From Actinomycetes bacterium (GTDB taxonomy: Bacteria; Actinomycetota; Acidimicrobiia; Acidimicrobiales; Palsa-688), in the NCBI GenBank assembly GCA_021808665.1, contig JAKBBA010000010.1, forward strand, positions 1-64,000: DNA of 64,000 bases, written 5' to 3'. Made by a program: the position numbers and the translations under genes. The notes beneath the pieces were generated by a model, which made no database searches, had not been told where the DNA came from, and saw nothing but the letters and a program-made list of their open reading frames with translations. Positions 16,317 through 25,876 of the stretch are shown here, piece by piece; position 1 is the first letter of the stretch, and each line of letters opens with the position of its first letter.

Positions 16317-18653
16317 GTGGTTATGGCCACACATGACCTACCCAGCTTGCGGCGTTCTCGATCGCTTCGCGGGACTAAGCAAAGCGCTGTCGAAATGAGC
16401 GACTGGCAAGTACTCGCCCCGACGCTCGTAGGAGTAGCCTCCTATCTTGGAGCCTCAGTCTCCGGCGTCCACCCGACCGGCAACGTCTTCTTGGACCACT
16501 TCTACCCCGCTGCCCTTGGGGCTCTCGTCGCGATAGCGGGAGCACGCGCGGCCAGAGGCAGCCTTTTGTGGCTGACTGTCGTCGCATGTGCCCTGAGCCG
16601 CGGTTATCTGTTGGTACCGGCGGCGGGCGCACTTGTCCTCGGTTTCGCGGGCACCTTGCCGAGGACGAAAGTACCGGCCCTCGGTGCTCTTACAGCCGCA
16701 ATGTCGCTGCAGGTCGTCTTGCGATGGCCTCCTATCGGATTCCAGGGCGCCACAGCTCTAGCCGGAGTAGTAGCGACAGCTCCCGTGCTCATCTCCGCAC
16801 TCAAGTCACTACCCGGCCGCCGCCGACGGCAGCTATTGTGGGGTGCCGCAACCCTCGCCGGCGCTGCTGCGGCGCTGAGCACAGCTACCGCGGTTTCCGC
16901 TCTGATGGCCAAGAGCCAGTTGCAACAAGGGTCCGCCGAGGCGCGCTCAGCCCTAGAGAGCATCAAGTCCGGAGATGTGACACTGGCAACCGACCAGCTC
17001 CGGACCGCCGCGGTCGAACTGACGTCGGCTGAGAGCAGTCTGGGCTCTTGGTGGAGCGACGGGGCGGCCGTCGTCCCTCTCGTTGCCCAGCAGCGCCGCG
17101 CTTTGGTTACAGCGACGTCGGTCGCCCAAGACATCGCCACCACTGCGGCTTCTAACGTCACGGCTATCGACTTTTCGGCGCTCCATGTGACTCATGGCAC
17201 GGTGGACCTAGGCGCCGTGGCAGCCCTGACCGTACCTCTCGACCGTATCACCTCCGTGCTAGGCGCCGGGTCAGCGCAGCTGGCTTCGGTGTCGTCGCCT
17301 TGGCAGTTGGCGCCGATCGCCTCCAACATCACGAAACTTCAGTCCGAGATCACCAGCGTGCACCACTCGCTCAGTCTGGCGGCTACGGCTACCAGGGAGG
17401 CCCCGTCACTGCTCGGGGCGAGCGGGACCCGGCGCTATTTCGTTGGGTTCCTCGACACTGCCGAGAGCAGAGGACTCGGCGGTCTCCTCGTGTGGTACGG
17501 AGAGCTGACAGCGACTAACGGCCATCTGAGCCTCAGCAGTTTCGGCGATGCCGGAGCTATCGCAAACGAATTGGCGTCCAAAGGAGGAGGTCATCTGAGT
17601 GGACCTGCTTCGTACCTGGCACGCTACGGGCAGTTCAAACCGCAGGATACGTTCATCGACGTCCCGTACTCGCCGGATCTTCCGACTGTTACCAACGTGG
17701 TCTCCCAGCTATACGAGCAGGCGGGACACAAGCCCGTCGATGGCATGCTCGTGTTGGACGCTAACTCGATTGCTTCGATAATCTCCGCGACAGGTTCTAT
17801 GCAGGTGCCAGGCCTGGGCGAGCTGACAGGTTCCAACACCGCTCAAATGCTCTTGAAGACCCAGTACGCTCTCTACCCGAACGTGGCCGACCAGCCAGCC
17901 CGCAAGCAGGCACTGGCCGCAGCCCTCAGCCTGGCAGCTAGACGCCTCACCGGCAGTTCGCTTCCCAGCGCCCAGACCCTCGTGCGCGACCTGGCACCCG
18001 ACGTTAAGACAGGGGATCTGCTCTTCTGGAGTGTCCATCGCAGCGACCAGGAGCTTCTATACCAAACCGGGCTTGCCGGAGCCTTCCCCCGATCGCAAGG
18101 AGGCGATCTCCTCTCGTTCATCACGCAGAACGCCGCCAACAACAAGGTCGACGCCTACCTTGAGCGTAGCGTCGCCTATCGAGTCTCCTACGAGCCCTCC
18201 ACCGGCCGGGTGCAGTCCACGGTCACCGCTGTCCTGCACAACTCAGCTCCCAGTCACGGCTTGTCGCCGCTGGTGATAGGCAGTTACGCTGACAGTGGCC
18301 TGCCTTCGGGGAGCGACCTTTTGTGGTTCTCCGTCTACACTCCACTTGCGTTGTCGTCGGCGACGGTGAACGGTTCGGTCGCGACCTTGACGTCGACCCC
18401 TGACCTCGGGGTCAATACCTACAGCGGCTATGTCGAAGTACCCGCCGGGGCCACGTCGAAAGTGGTCGTTAACCTTCAGGGGACTGTAGCCAAGGGCGCT
18501 TACACGCTTGTCTTGCACGACCAACCGACCGCTACGCAGGATCATACGACCGTTTCGGTGAGCGCTTCGGGTCCGGGAGCGCCCCCAGGCTCCTACACTT
18601 GGGACGTCCCCGCTGGGCTCAACGTCTTCCGCAGTTTCCGGTTTATACACTAA
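16317..18653 (+). CDS. DUF4012-type multi-pass membrane protein
   Basis: A protein of up to 778 residues. Hydrophobic segments fill about residues 30-180 (several membrane spans), followed by a long extracytoplasmic part. Blocks typical of DUF4012 are seen: FVGFLDTAESRGLGGLL, then DVPYSPDLPTVTNVV, and LVLDANSIASIISATG. These proteins accompany exopolysaccharide loci in Gram-positive bacteria; their activity is not known to me. The frame opens at GTG 16317. ATG 16323 and ATG 16395 (protein beginning MSDWQV) are alternatives, and none has a strong Shine-Dalgarno site. It diverges from the tandem hydrolase gene. Confidence 0.75.
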   Translation: MVMATHDLPSLRRSRSLRGTKQSAVEMSDWQVLAPTLVGVASYLGASVSGVHPTGNVFLDHFYPAALGALVAIAGARAARGSLLWLTVVACALSRGYLLVPAAGALVLGFAGTLPRTKVPALGALTAAMSLQVVLRWPPIGFQGATALAGVVATAPVLISALKSLPGRRRRQLLWGAATLAGAAAALSTATAVSALMAKSQLQQGSAEARSALESIKSGDVTLATDQLRTAAVELTSAESSLGSWWSDGAAVVPLVAQQRRALVTATSVAQDIATTAASNVTAIDFSALHVTHGTVDLGAVAALTVPLDRITSVLGAGSAQLASVSSPWQLAPIASNITKLQSEITSVHHSLSLAATATREAPSLLGASGTRRYFVGFLDTAESRGLGGLLVWYGELTATNGHLSLSSFGDAGAIANELASKGGGHLSGPASYLARYGQFKPQDTFIDVPYSPDLPTVTNVVSQLYEQAGHKPVDGMLVLDANSIASIISATGSMQVPGLGELTGSNTAQMLLKTQYALYPNVADQPARKQALAAALSLAARRLTGSSLPSAQTLVRDLAPDVKTGDLLFWSVHRSDQELLYQTGLAGAFPRSQGGDLLSFITQNAANNKVDAYLERSVAYRVSYEPSTGRVQSTVTAVLHNSAPSHGLSPLVIGSYADSGLPSGSDLLWFSVYTPLALSSATVNGSVATLTSTPDLGVNTYSGYVEVPAGATSKVVVNLQGTVAKGAYTLVLHDQPTATQDHTTVSVSASGPGAPPGSYTWDVPAGLNVFRSFRFIH

Positions 18654-18768
18654 CAGGCGCTATCCAAAGAGACGACCTGGTGAACGCGACCGGCCTCGGT
18701 TACGGTAAATGCGTATCGGCACAAAAGGTCCACGACATGAGGTCCTCGTCGAGAGGAGCAGGAAGAAA

Positions 18769-19119
18769 GTGAAATCGCAAACACAGAGAGTTCTAAGCGC
18801 TGTCGGAATAGGTGCCTTCTCGCTGTCTGCTTTGGCGGCCAGTGTTTTCGTCGCCCCGGCCGGCTCGGCAGCCTTCGCGTACGGGCCGACACCTCCTACC
18901 ACCACCACACCTCCCACGACGCCGCCTACCACGACGACACCTCCCACAACCGCTCCCGCGGTGGTAACGCCTCCGGTGTCCCCGCCTGCCCCTCCGTCGG
19001 GATTGGCTTTCACCGGTATCGACGCTGCCCTGATCACGGCTGTTGGCGCCGGTGCAGTAGGGGCAGGTGGCGCGATGGTGCTCGCTACGCGTAAGAAGCG
19101 GCGCCCAAGCCAGGCTTAG
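18769..19119 (+). CDS. small secreted surface protein with LAFTG sorting signal
   Basis: A 116-residue protein from GTG 18769, which GAGGAG precedes by about ten bases. Residues 1-37 look like a Sec signal peptide ending in AFA. Residues 38-77 are a Thr/Pro-rich stretch of PPTTTT units, the kind that spans a cell wall. The C-terminus has LAFTG (79-83), a hydrophobic segment and the basic tail RKKRR, the layout of a sortase substrate (LAxTG, class E-like). There is almost no folded domain. No sortase gene lies in this window. It follows the DUF4012 gene by 115 bases and overlaps the 3' end of the convergent glycosyltransferase by 4 bases. Confidence 0.75.
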   Translation: MKSQTQRVLSAVGIGAFSLSALAASVFVAPAGSAAFAYGPTPPTTTTPPTTPPTTTTPPTTAPAVVTPPVSPPAPPSGLAFTGIDAALITAVGAGAVGAGGAMVLATRKKRRPSQA

Positions 19120-20264
19120 GATTCGCGACGAGCGGCTCGGTCCATGGCCGCAAGAAAGTCGGCAGCTCGCGCCCGCCACGAGACGTCGGCTTGGGTGAGC
19201 CCAAAGCTTCGGGGACGGCGATCGGCTCCCGACTTTAGAGCTTCGATCACCTTGGGGGTGAATTCTTCCCGCGCCGCCACGATCACAGGATCACCCAGAT
19301 CACGAAAACCCGCCACCGGGGTGGCAACGCACGGTCTCCCGGCGGCAAGGACCTCTCGGGCCTTGATCGGGTCCAGGCTCTCAGTGAAAGGTGTAACGGC
19401 GTGCGGGACGACGATAACCTCGGAGTGCTGCATGTAGGCCGGGATGTCCGCGTAGGGACGCGCTCCCAGGAAGACTGCTCCGGACTCGACGAGACCCCTG
19501 GTCACCTGAGGGGAGCATGCGTTCGGGCCTACGAACACCAGTGTCGCGTCAGCGGGAAGACCGCGGGCGAGGTCCCCGCAAAGGGCGACGTCTAGACGGT
19601 CGGGGGCTGCGGTCCCGGTATAGAGGACGACCCTTCCACTCGGGAGGTCACGAGGTCTTTCCCTCGCCACCTGGAAGTGTTCGACGTCGACGCCGTTTGG
19701 TATCAACCTTACCGGGCGACTGGCACCGCGCGTGGCAACAAGAGCAGGTGAACAGACGACTACCTCGTCGGCGAGGCGCATAACCCGCCGGTCGTTGCTC
19801 ACCTGCCTTTCCGTCTCGCGTTCTGACCTAGGGGCCAGAGTCCAATCGTCTGTGATGTCGTAGACCACAGGCCAGCCGGTTCTTTCGGCCAGGGCGGCGT
19901 AGCTGGTGTCGTTCAACCACAAAACCGGATGGCGAAGTCCGAGCCGCTTGGCTCGAACCTCCACCCTGCGACTCAGGCGGTCGTCAACCCCAGCTGCTAG
20001 ACGCCGGGGAAGCCACTTTCTCGGCCTGTAGGCGGCGACGGGCTCGAAACCAACGATCCTCCGTGCGCCGCTCGGCGGTATCCGCTTTTCGCGGAGGCCT
20101 GACCACAGCACGTCGACGGGTGGCTCCACGAAGAGGATACGCATGTCAGGTCGGAGCTTGAGGATCTCGCGCACCAAGAACTGGTTTCTCCTCCAAACAT
20201 CGTTCCACTCTTCGAGGGAACAGCACACCACGTCGAAATCCCCGTCGCCGAAAGTGCCATTCAC
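19116..20264 (-). CDS. glycosyltransferase, GT4-like
   Basis: A 382-residue GT-B glycosyltransferase. VVYDITDDWTLAPRS sits in the acceptor half, LIPNGVDVEHF begins the donor half, and LDPIKAREVLAAGRPCVAT provides the nucleotide-sugar contact with its glutamate. This arrangement is common in polysaccharide and glycolipid transferases. The GTG start at 20264 has GAGGTAG upstream. It diverges from the acyl carrier protein gene. Confidence 0.82.
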   Translation of the reverse strand: MNGTFGDGDFDVVCCSLEEWNDVWRRNQFLVREILKLRPDMRILFVEPPVDVLWSGLREKRIPPSGARRIVGFEPVAAYRPRKWLPRRLAAGVDDRLSRRVEVRAKRLGLRHPVLWLNDTSYAALAERTGWPVVYDITDDWTLAPRSERETERQVSNDRRVMRLADEVVVCSPALVATRGASRPVRLIPNGVDVEHFQVARERPRDLPSGRVVLYTGTAAPDRLDVALCGDLARGLPADATLVFVGPNACSPQVTRGLVESGAVFLGARPYADIPAYMQHSEVIVVPHAVTPFTESLDPIKAREVLAAGRPCVATPVAGFRDLGDPVIVAAREEFTPKVIEALKSGADRRPRSFGLTQADVSWRARAADFLAAMDRAARRES

Positions 20265-20342
20265 TCTACGACGCTACCTCACAGTCGCAGATGCATAGGG
20301 GTGCCCGGTAAAGTAGGCGGAAGCGATGCCGAAGAAATCCTC

Positions 20343-20612
20343 GTGGCCGACACTCTCAGTGACGTAATTCGCGAAGTGATCACGCAGAACGCCAAGCTGG
20401 CGGTTGGAGTAGACGACATCGCCGATGTCGACGACCTTCACCGCCTGGGGATGACCTCTCACGCCTTGGTGGCCGTCATGTTAAGCCTAGAGGACGAGCT
20501 CGGCGTCCAGTTCCCCGACGAGGCGCTCAGCAAGGACACGTTCTCGTCGATAGCCTCGATACGCGACACGCTTTCGAATATAACCGGCCAGCGCGAAGCG
20601 GGCAGCCGCTAA
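20343..20612 (+). CDS. acyl carrier protein (phosphopantetheine-binding)
   Basis: An 89-residue carrier from GTG 20343 (an in-frame GTG at 20301 would add 14 residues with no family match). The four-helix carrier pattern is clear: DTLSDVIREVI, then DLHRLGMTSHALVAVML with the phosphopantetheine serine at about residue 39, then LEDELGVQFPDE. It is not next to any fatty-acid gene, so it probably serves a dedicated pathway. The AMP-forming ligase at 8609 and the tandem hydrolase at 14461 are candidate partners (inference from context only). Confidence 0.82.
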   Translation: MADTLSDVIREVITQNAKLAVGVDDIADVDDLHRLGMTSHALVAVMLSLEDELGVQFPDEALSKDTFSSIASIRDTLSNITGQREAGSR

Positions 20613-20636
20613 GCCATCTCACGAACGATCCGAGGG

Positions 20637-22223
20637 TCAGACGCGAAGGCGCACCCGACGAGCGTAACCCCTGAGGATCACCCTGACCTCGAGATCATGC
20701 GACCACAGGTAGGCGCCGAGCGCCAACGTCGACACTACGACCACTATCACCGAACCAACCGGAGCCCACAGCTTGGAGTTGGGAAGCCAAGCCTTCATAG
20801 CGAGGCTACTCGTGACAGCGGCGAGCAGCGGGGCCCCAAGGGGAGCAATAGCAGCCCTAACATACGACCGGAGTCCGACTCCAAGCTCACGGCAGCAAAG
20901 CGTGGGCAGGATCACGAACTCGAAAATCACGACTTGTGGAAGAGATCCCACGATCGGCCCGATCACTCCGAGCCATATCGTTGCGCCTACGGTTAGCCCA
21001 AGGTTCGTTACGGCGAAGATAAGCGCTAGGCGTGACACAAGACGGACCTTCCCGATCCCGGTGAGGAACACCGCTGCTTGGCGGCCGGGCATGCGAACCA
21101 GGAAAGCCAGGTTCATAACCACGAGGATCTCGTAGGTGTAGGCCGGAACTTTTCCCAGCCAGAGCGACATCAGCTCCTGGCCGAAGGCTAGCAGGGCAGC
21201 TGAGACGGACAGGGCTATCGCAGTGCTTGCCAGGACGGCTCGCGTGAACAACTTGAACTGGCGCTCCTTGTTTTCGAGAGCGTTCGAGTGGGCGTAGGTT
21301 GGTACCAGCAACGAAGTTCCGGTCGTGGAAAGGTTGCCGGCCAGGTTGGCCGTCGAGAGGGCAATGTCGTAGGGCGCCACTTGGGAGATCGGGAGCACCA
21401 CAGCGATGACTACGGCGTCGAGTTGGTAAGAAACAATTCCGCTGATACTCATCAAGGTGTTATGCCAGCCCTGCGATATAAGCTCCTTCGTTACAGAGCC
21501 TCTGAGATGTAGCCGCACACGCCTGCGAACCCCAAGGCGGTGGGAGATCACCCACGACGCGCCGAGAGCCAGCGCCTCGCAGCCGAGTGAGGTCGCAAAG
21601 AGCCCAACCAGTCCTCCGCCCAGGAGCGTGACCGCGATTTGGGAGCCCTGCGTCAAAGTGACCAACCCAGTCCCGATGTACGCGTTCAGGTCGGCGCGAC
21701 CGCTTCCGTAGAGGCCGATGCTCGGGATCATCCTGGTGAAGCCGATCGTGGTAGTAGCGCCTTTTATCACCAGGGCAACGCGCGCCGCGTCAAGCGTTCC
21801 TGGCGGTAACGTCACGAGGTCCCCTACAAAGGGCACCATCGCCAACGTGACCAGACATGCCAGCAGGCCGGTCAGCACGAAGAACACGTTGACCGCGTCG
21901 AAGATAGAGTTGAGCCGGTCCTCGTCGCGCAGCGCTATGGCGGCAGCGACTTCACGAACTGCAGCTGTCGACACGCCGGCATCGAGAAGACCTACATAAG
22001 CTCCGATGGCTGACAGCGCCACCCACAACCCGTAGGCGACCACCCCGGCGTGGTGGAGGACTACCGGGGTAAGGACGACCGATAGCAGCACCGCCGCGCC
22101 GAAGGACAGGTAGTTAGCAACGAAGTTCTTCAGCATCTGCGAGCCGCTGGCGTTGGACCCTGAGGTCAGTTCAGGCTTACCGTGCGCTGAAAAGTCTTCG
22201 GACTTGGCTTGGTCGTCGGTCAT
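20637..22223 (-). CDS. polysaccharide flippase, Wzx/MOP family
   Basis: A 528-residue integral membrane protein with roughly a dozen hydrophobic segments spread over its length. The opening FVANYLSFGAAVLLSVVLTP and GLWVALSAIGAYVGLLDAG resemble lipid-linked oligosaccharide flippases (MATE-like MOP superfamily). It would move undecaprenyl-linked repeat units outward. It converges on the carrier-protein gene (24-base gap) and diverges from the glycosyltransferase at 22349 across 125 bases that should hold two promoters. Confidence 0.85.
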   Translation of the reverse strand: MTDDQAKSEDFSAHGKPELTSGSNASGSQMLKNFVANYLSFGAAVLLSVVLTPVVLHHAGVVAYGLWVALSAIGAYVGLLDAGVSTAAVREVAAAIALRDEDRLNSIFDAVNVFFVLTGLLACLVTLAMVPFVGDLVTLPPGTLDAARVALVIKGATTTIGFTRMIPSIGLYGSGRADLNAYIGTGLVTLTQGSQIAVTLLGGGLVGLFATSLGCEALALGASWVISHRLGVRRRVRLHLRGSVTKELISQGWHNTLMSISGIVSYQLDAVVIAVVLPISQVAPYDIALSTANLAGNLSTTGTSLLVPTYAHSNALENKERQFKLFTRAVLASTAIALSVSAALLAFGQELMSLWLGKVPAYTYEILVVMNLAFLVRMPGRQAAVFLTGIGKVRLVSRLALIFAVTNLGLTVGATIWLGVIGPIVGSLPQVVIFEFVILPTLCCRELGVGLRSYVRAAIAPLGAPLLAAVTSSLAMKAWLPNSKLWAPVGSVIVVVVSTLALGAYLWSHDLEVRVILRGYARRVRLRV

Positions 22224-22348
22224 CGTCCTCGACAGTCGAGGCCACGGTTGGCAGCGGTCGAAGCACGCATCTAAGACGCGACTCTAGGGCAAGCACCCCC
22301 TCGCGTGGAGAGCACCTGAAGACACCTCCCTGAAGCGCCGATGAGATA

Positions 22349-23581
22349 GTGATGCTCACGGGACACCACTCGAGGCCGATACGGGTCCTGTCCGTCATCC
22401 ATAGCGCCGCCTTCGGAGGACCGCACAACCAGGCGCTAGCGGTAGCCGCTGCGCTGCCCGACGTTGATCTCACCGTAGTAATTCCCGACGAGCCAGGCGA
22501 CGCCGCCTCCAGGCTCAACGACGCAGGAGTCCAGGTATTCAAGCTCGACCTGCGCCGACCGCGGGCTTCACTGCGAAGCCAGCGCCTGGGAGACTTGGTG
22601 CGCAACTATCCGGCCCAAGTCGCGCTCCTCGTGGACTTCATTAGACGACATAACGTGGACGTGGTCGAAGCTCATGGCCTGATGAACCTCGACGCCCCTA
22701 TCGCAGCAAGGCTGAGCGGGCGAGCCGTGGTATGGCAGCTGATAGACACCCGTCCCCCTATGGCCTTGCGCTGCCTGATGATGCCGGCAGTCGTGGCCCT
22801 CTCGGACGTGATCATGACCACGGGGTTTGCACTAGCCAAGTCCTATCCCGGTGCCCGCCTGAGACCGGCTCGCCTGAGAACGTTCGTCCCTCCCGTCCTT
22901 GGTGCACGTTCGGAGTCGACAGGGCGCCGCGAAGTCCGAGAGAAGCTCGGCTTGGCCACCGACGACGTGCTGGTGGCGGCCATCGGCAACCTCAATCCCC
23001 AGAAGGGCTTCGCTGACTTGATCGAGGCATCCGCTTGGCCTGTGCCTTCGAAGGATTTTCCCAAGCGGCCTGCCTTGCGCATCCGAGGGTCTCTCCAGGC
23101 GGGCCACGAATCCCACGCTGCGAGCCTTGCGACACTCGCTGACACCTGCGGGTTCGGGAGGTCTGCCGTCTGCGAGTTCGAGCCGGACCTCGACGTGGGC
23201 AAGCTCCTCTTAGCCGCCGACATCTTCGCGCTGAGCTCCCGACCGCACTCCGAAGGCATCCCTACCGTGGTCCTTGAGGCGATGAGTGCCGGCCTACCGG
23301 TCGTGGCAACCGACGTCGGGGCGCTCCGAGAAGTCGTCGAAGATGGGAGGACAGGTTACCTGGTAAAACCTGGCGACCTCAGCGCTCTGCGCCAACGTCT
23401 CGCCTCCCTTGTGCAAGACCCAGAGTCGAGGTCAGCCGTCGGTAGCGCAGCGTCACGGGATGCTCTGGCGGTCAGCTCTCCCGGGCGGTTCGCGTCGACG
23501 ATGCTCGACGCCTACGCCACAGCACTTCGCTACTCCGAGAAGCGAAGACTCGCGCGTAGACAAGCGCCCACATCGAGATGA
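22349..23581 (+). CDS. glycosyltransferase, GT4 family
   Basis: A 410-residue GT-B enzyme. The N-terminal half has VLSVIHSAAFGGPHNQALAV, and the donor half has VAAIGNLNPQKGF and the EX7E motif in HSEGIPTVVLEAMSAG followed by LPVVATDVGALREVV. It is the first of a run of plus-strand genes overlapping by four bases each (ATGA junctions). GTG 22349 or ATG 22352 may start it. Sugar and linkage are unknown. Confidence 0.87.
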   Translation: MMLTGHHSRPIRVLSVIHSAAFGGPHNQALAVAAALPDVDLTVVIPDEPGDAASRLNDAGVQVFKLDLRRPRASLRSQRLGDLVRNYPAQVALLVDFIRRHNVDVVEAHGLMNLDAPIAARLSGRAVVWQLIDTRPPMALRCLMMPAVVALSDVIMTTGFALAKSYPGARLRPARLRTFVPPVLGARSESTGRREVREKLGLATDDVLVAAIGNLNPQKGFADLIEASAWPVPSKDFPKRPALRIRGSLQAGHESHAASLATLADTCGFGRSAVCEFEPDLDVGKLLLAADIFALSSRPHSEGIPTVVLEAMSAGLPVVATDVGALREVVEDGRTGYLVKPGDLSALRQRLASLVQDPESRSAVGSAASRDALAVSSPGRFASTMLDAYATALRYSEKRRLARRQAPTSR

Positions 23582-24717
23582 GAGTCCTGATAATGCACCC
23601 ATGGGCCGGCCTGCCGGCACGGCGCGCCCTATACAGCAAGCTCGGCGTAACTACGGGATGGTCGATCAGACTTTTGACGACTTCGGTGTGGAAAGACGAA
23701 TACGGCAAACGCATCGCGGCCTCAGCCGTCCCTCAGCCCGGATCGGATCTGGTAGCCGTCCCCGTCGCACTGAGCGGCAACATCCCCCTTCACTTCTTCG
23801 TCGGACGCCTCCGCAAGCAGATAACCCAGTTCGACCCTGACTTGATCTACATTTACCACGAACCATACGCAGCAGCGACCTACCAGATGCTCAGGGCAGC
23901 ACGGGCTGTCTCGAAGGCACCTGTCGGGGTTCGGAGCGCCCAGAACCTGGTGAAGCGCTACCCGGTGCCGTTTCGTCAGACCGAGAGCTACGTGTACCGC
24001 AACTCAGACTTCGCAGTCGTAGTTTCGGACAACGTTGCGCGGGTACTACGTTCCAAAGGCTACAGCAAGCCGATCGACGTCATACCAATGCCTGTCGACT
24101 TGTCAACCTTTACCCCCGCTGCGGGCCGGTCCGGCAAACCAGACGGCCCCCTCCGGGTGGGCTTCGTAGGCCGGCTTGTGCCCGAGAAAGGTCTAGACAC
24201 AGCGATCTACGCCCTGGCGATGACCGACGCGAAAGTAGCCAAGCTCGAAGTGATCGGCGCCGGACCCGACGAAGGTCGCCTTCGAAGGCTCGCAGCCGAG
24301 GCCGGCGTAGCTGACCGAGTCACCTGGCGGGGCGCGCTCGAAGGCGCCGAAGTGGCCCGCAGTTACCAGGGGATGGACGTCATCGTCGTCCCTTCGAGGC
24401 CGACACCCCGCTGGAGCGAGCAGTTCGGAAGAGTCGTGATCGAAGCGGCCGCCGCCGGAGTACCGGCCATCGTCAGCAACTCGGGAGAGCTCCCATTCCT
24501 CGTCAGACAGATCGGAGCGGGTTGGGTCGTAGGACAGACCGACGTCAGCAACCTCGCAGAGACCCTCCGACGCCTGCATTGCGAGCCCAGCGAGGTCACA
24601 GAGGCCGGGAGGGCAGCTAGGGCAGGCGTGGAACGAGACTTCTCCGACGACGCGATAGTCGACTCGCTCGCTAGGACCTTTAGGCAGACGGCACAGCTCA
24701 GACGGGGTTCACTATGA
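23578..24717 (+). CDS. glycosyltransferase, GT4 family
   Basis: A 379-residue GT-B enzyme. VGFVGRLVPEKGLDTAI opens the donor domain, and EQFGRVVIEAAAAGVPAIV holds the EX7E glutamates. The start codon overlaps the previous stop (ATGA at 23578), and the next gene overlaps by four bases, so it is translated within a compact operon. Specificity unknown. Confidence 0.87.
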   Translation: MRVLIMHPWAGLPARRALYSKLGVTTGWSIRLLTTSVWKDEYGKRIAASAVPQPGSDLVAVPVALSGNIPLHFFVGRLRKQITQFDPDLIYIYHEPYAAATYQMLRAARAVSKAPVGVRSAQNLVKRYPVPFRQTESYVYRNSDFAVVVSDNVARVLRSKGYSKPIDVIPMPVDLSTFTPAAGRSGKPDGPLRVGFVGRLVPEKGLDTAIYALAMTDAKVAKLEVIGAGPDEGRLRRLAAEAGVADRVTWRGALEGAEVARSYQGMDVIVVPSRPTPRWSEQFGRVVIEAAAAGVPAIVSNSGELPFLVRQIGAGWVVGQTDVSNLAETLRRLHCEPSEVTEAGRAARAGVERDFSDDAIVDSLARTFRQTAQLRRGSL

Positions 24718-25817
24718 CAGAAGTCACAATCGTCCACGACTATCTGACACAACGAGGAGGAGCCGAGAGGGTAGTCCTCGCCCTCTGCGCAGCCTTCCCA
24801 GATGCACCCGTCATCACCTCTCTGTTCGATCCCCCTGCGACCTTTCCAGAGTTCTCCCAGTTGCCAGTTCGCACCCTGCCCATAAACCGCATTGCCCCCT
24901 TCCGGCACAATCACCGTCTCGCACTTCCAGTCCTCTCAGGCACCTTCTCAGCTGTCCGCGTAGACACACCAGTCACGATTTGCTCGTCCAGCGGATGGGC
25001 ACATGGCGTCAATGCAACCGGACGCAAGATTGTGTACTGCCATAATCCCCCGCGATGGCTGTACCAAAGCGCAACCTATCTCGACGGCTTCGCGAAGATG
25101 ACACGGCCTGTTCTGGCTGCGCTACGACCCGCGCTGGCTCGCTGGGACGCGAACGCAGCTCGAAGCGCCGACTTCTACATCGCCAACTCCAGCGTCGTAC
25201 GCAAAAGAATCCTCGACGCTTACGGCATCGAGGCAGAGGTAGTCCATCCTCCCTTCACGCTGGACACCACAGCACCGACTTCTCCTATTTCCGCAATCGA
25301 CAGTGGCTTCTTCCTCTGCGTATCCCGACTTCTTTCCTACAAAAATGTAGATGCCGTGATAGATGCCTTTAGGCACCTACCGAAAGAGCAGCTCGTGGTC
25401 ATAGGCGATGGGCCCCTCGAAGCAAGCCTGCGCGCCACGGCACCTGCGAACGTGACCATGCTCGGGAGGGTCGACGACGCCGCCCTTCGTTGGGCGTACA
25501 AAAACTGTCGGGCCGTTGTCGCCGCCTCCTACGAAGATTTTGGCTTGACTCCACTTGAGGGAGCGGCGTTTGGCAAGCCGACTGCGGCCCTGAGCTGGGG
25601 AGGGTTCCTCGAAACGGTCCGACCAGACGTGACGGGATTGTTCTTCGACGCGCCAGCGCCTTCTCAAATTTCGCGAGCTGTTCTCCAACTAAGCCAGCGT
25701 AATTGGGACGACTCAGAAATACGTGAATGGGCTGACAACTTCTCAGTCGAGCGTTTCATTCGCCGGATGCGAGACATTGTCGCCAATCAACTGCAGACTA
25801 TTAGCGAAAGTCGCTAG
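24714..25817 (+). CDS. glycosyltransferase, GT4 family (WcaI/mannosyltransferase-like)
   Basis: A 367-residue GT-B enzyme. It starts VTIVHDYLTQRGGAERVV, includes YCHNPPRWLYQ, and carries the EX7E-like block EDFGLTPLEGAAFG in the donor half. The pattern matches enzymes often annotated as mannosyltransferases of O-antigen or colanic-acid loci, but specificity is not proven. By eye its bases are more AT-rich than flanking genes, which may mark separate acquisition. Confidence 0.86.
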   Translation: MTEVTIVHDYLTQRGGAERVVLALCAAFPDAPVITSLFDPPATFPEFSQLPVRTLPINRIAPFRHNHRLALPVLSGTFSAVRVDTPVTICSSSGWAHGVNATGRKIVYCHNPPRWLYQSATYLDGFAKMTRPVLAALRPALARWDANAARSADFYIANSSVVRKRILDAYGIEAEVVHPPFTLDTTAPTSPISAIDSGFFLCVSRLLSYKNVDAVIDAFRHLPKEQLVVIGDGPLEASLRATAPANVTMLGRVDDAALRWAYKNCRAVVAASYEDFGLTPLEGAAFGKPTAALSWGGFLETVRPDVTGLFFDAPAPSQISRAVLQLSQRNWDDSEIREWADNFSVERFIRRMRDIVANQLQTISESR

Positions 25818-25876
25818 ATGCAGCTGATCGCTAACGCGGCGCCAGGTCAAGTTGGCGTTGTCGGGGGCCGACTGAC

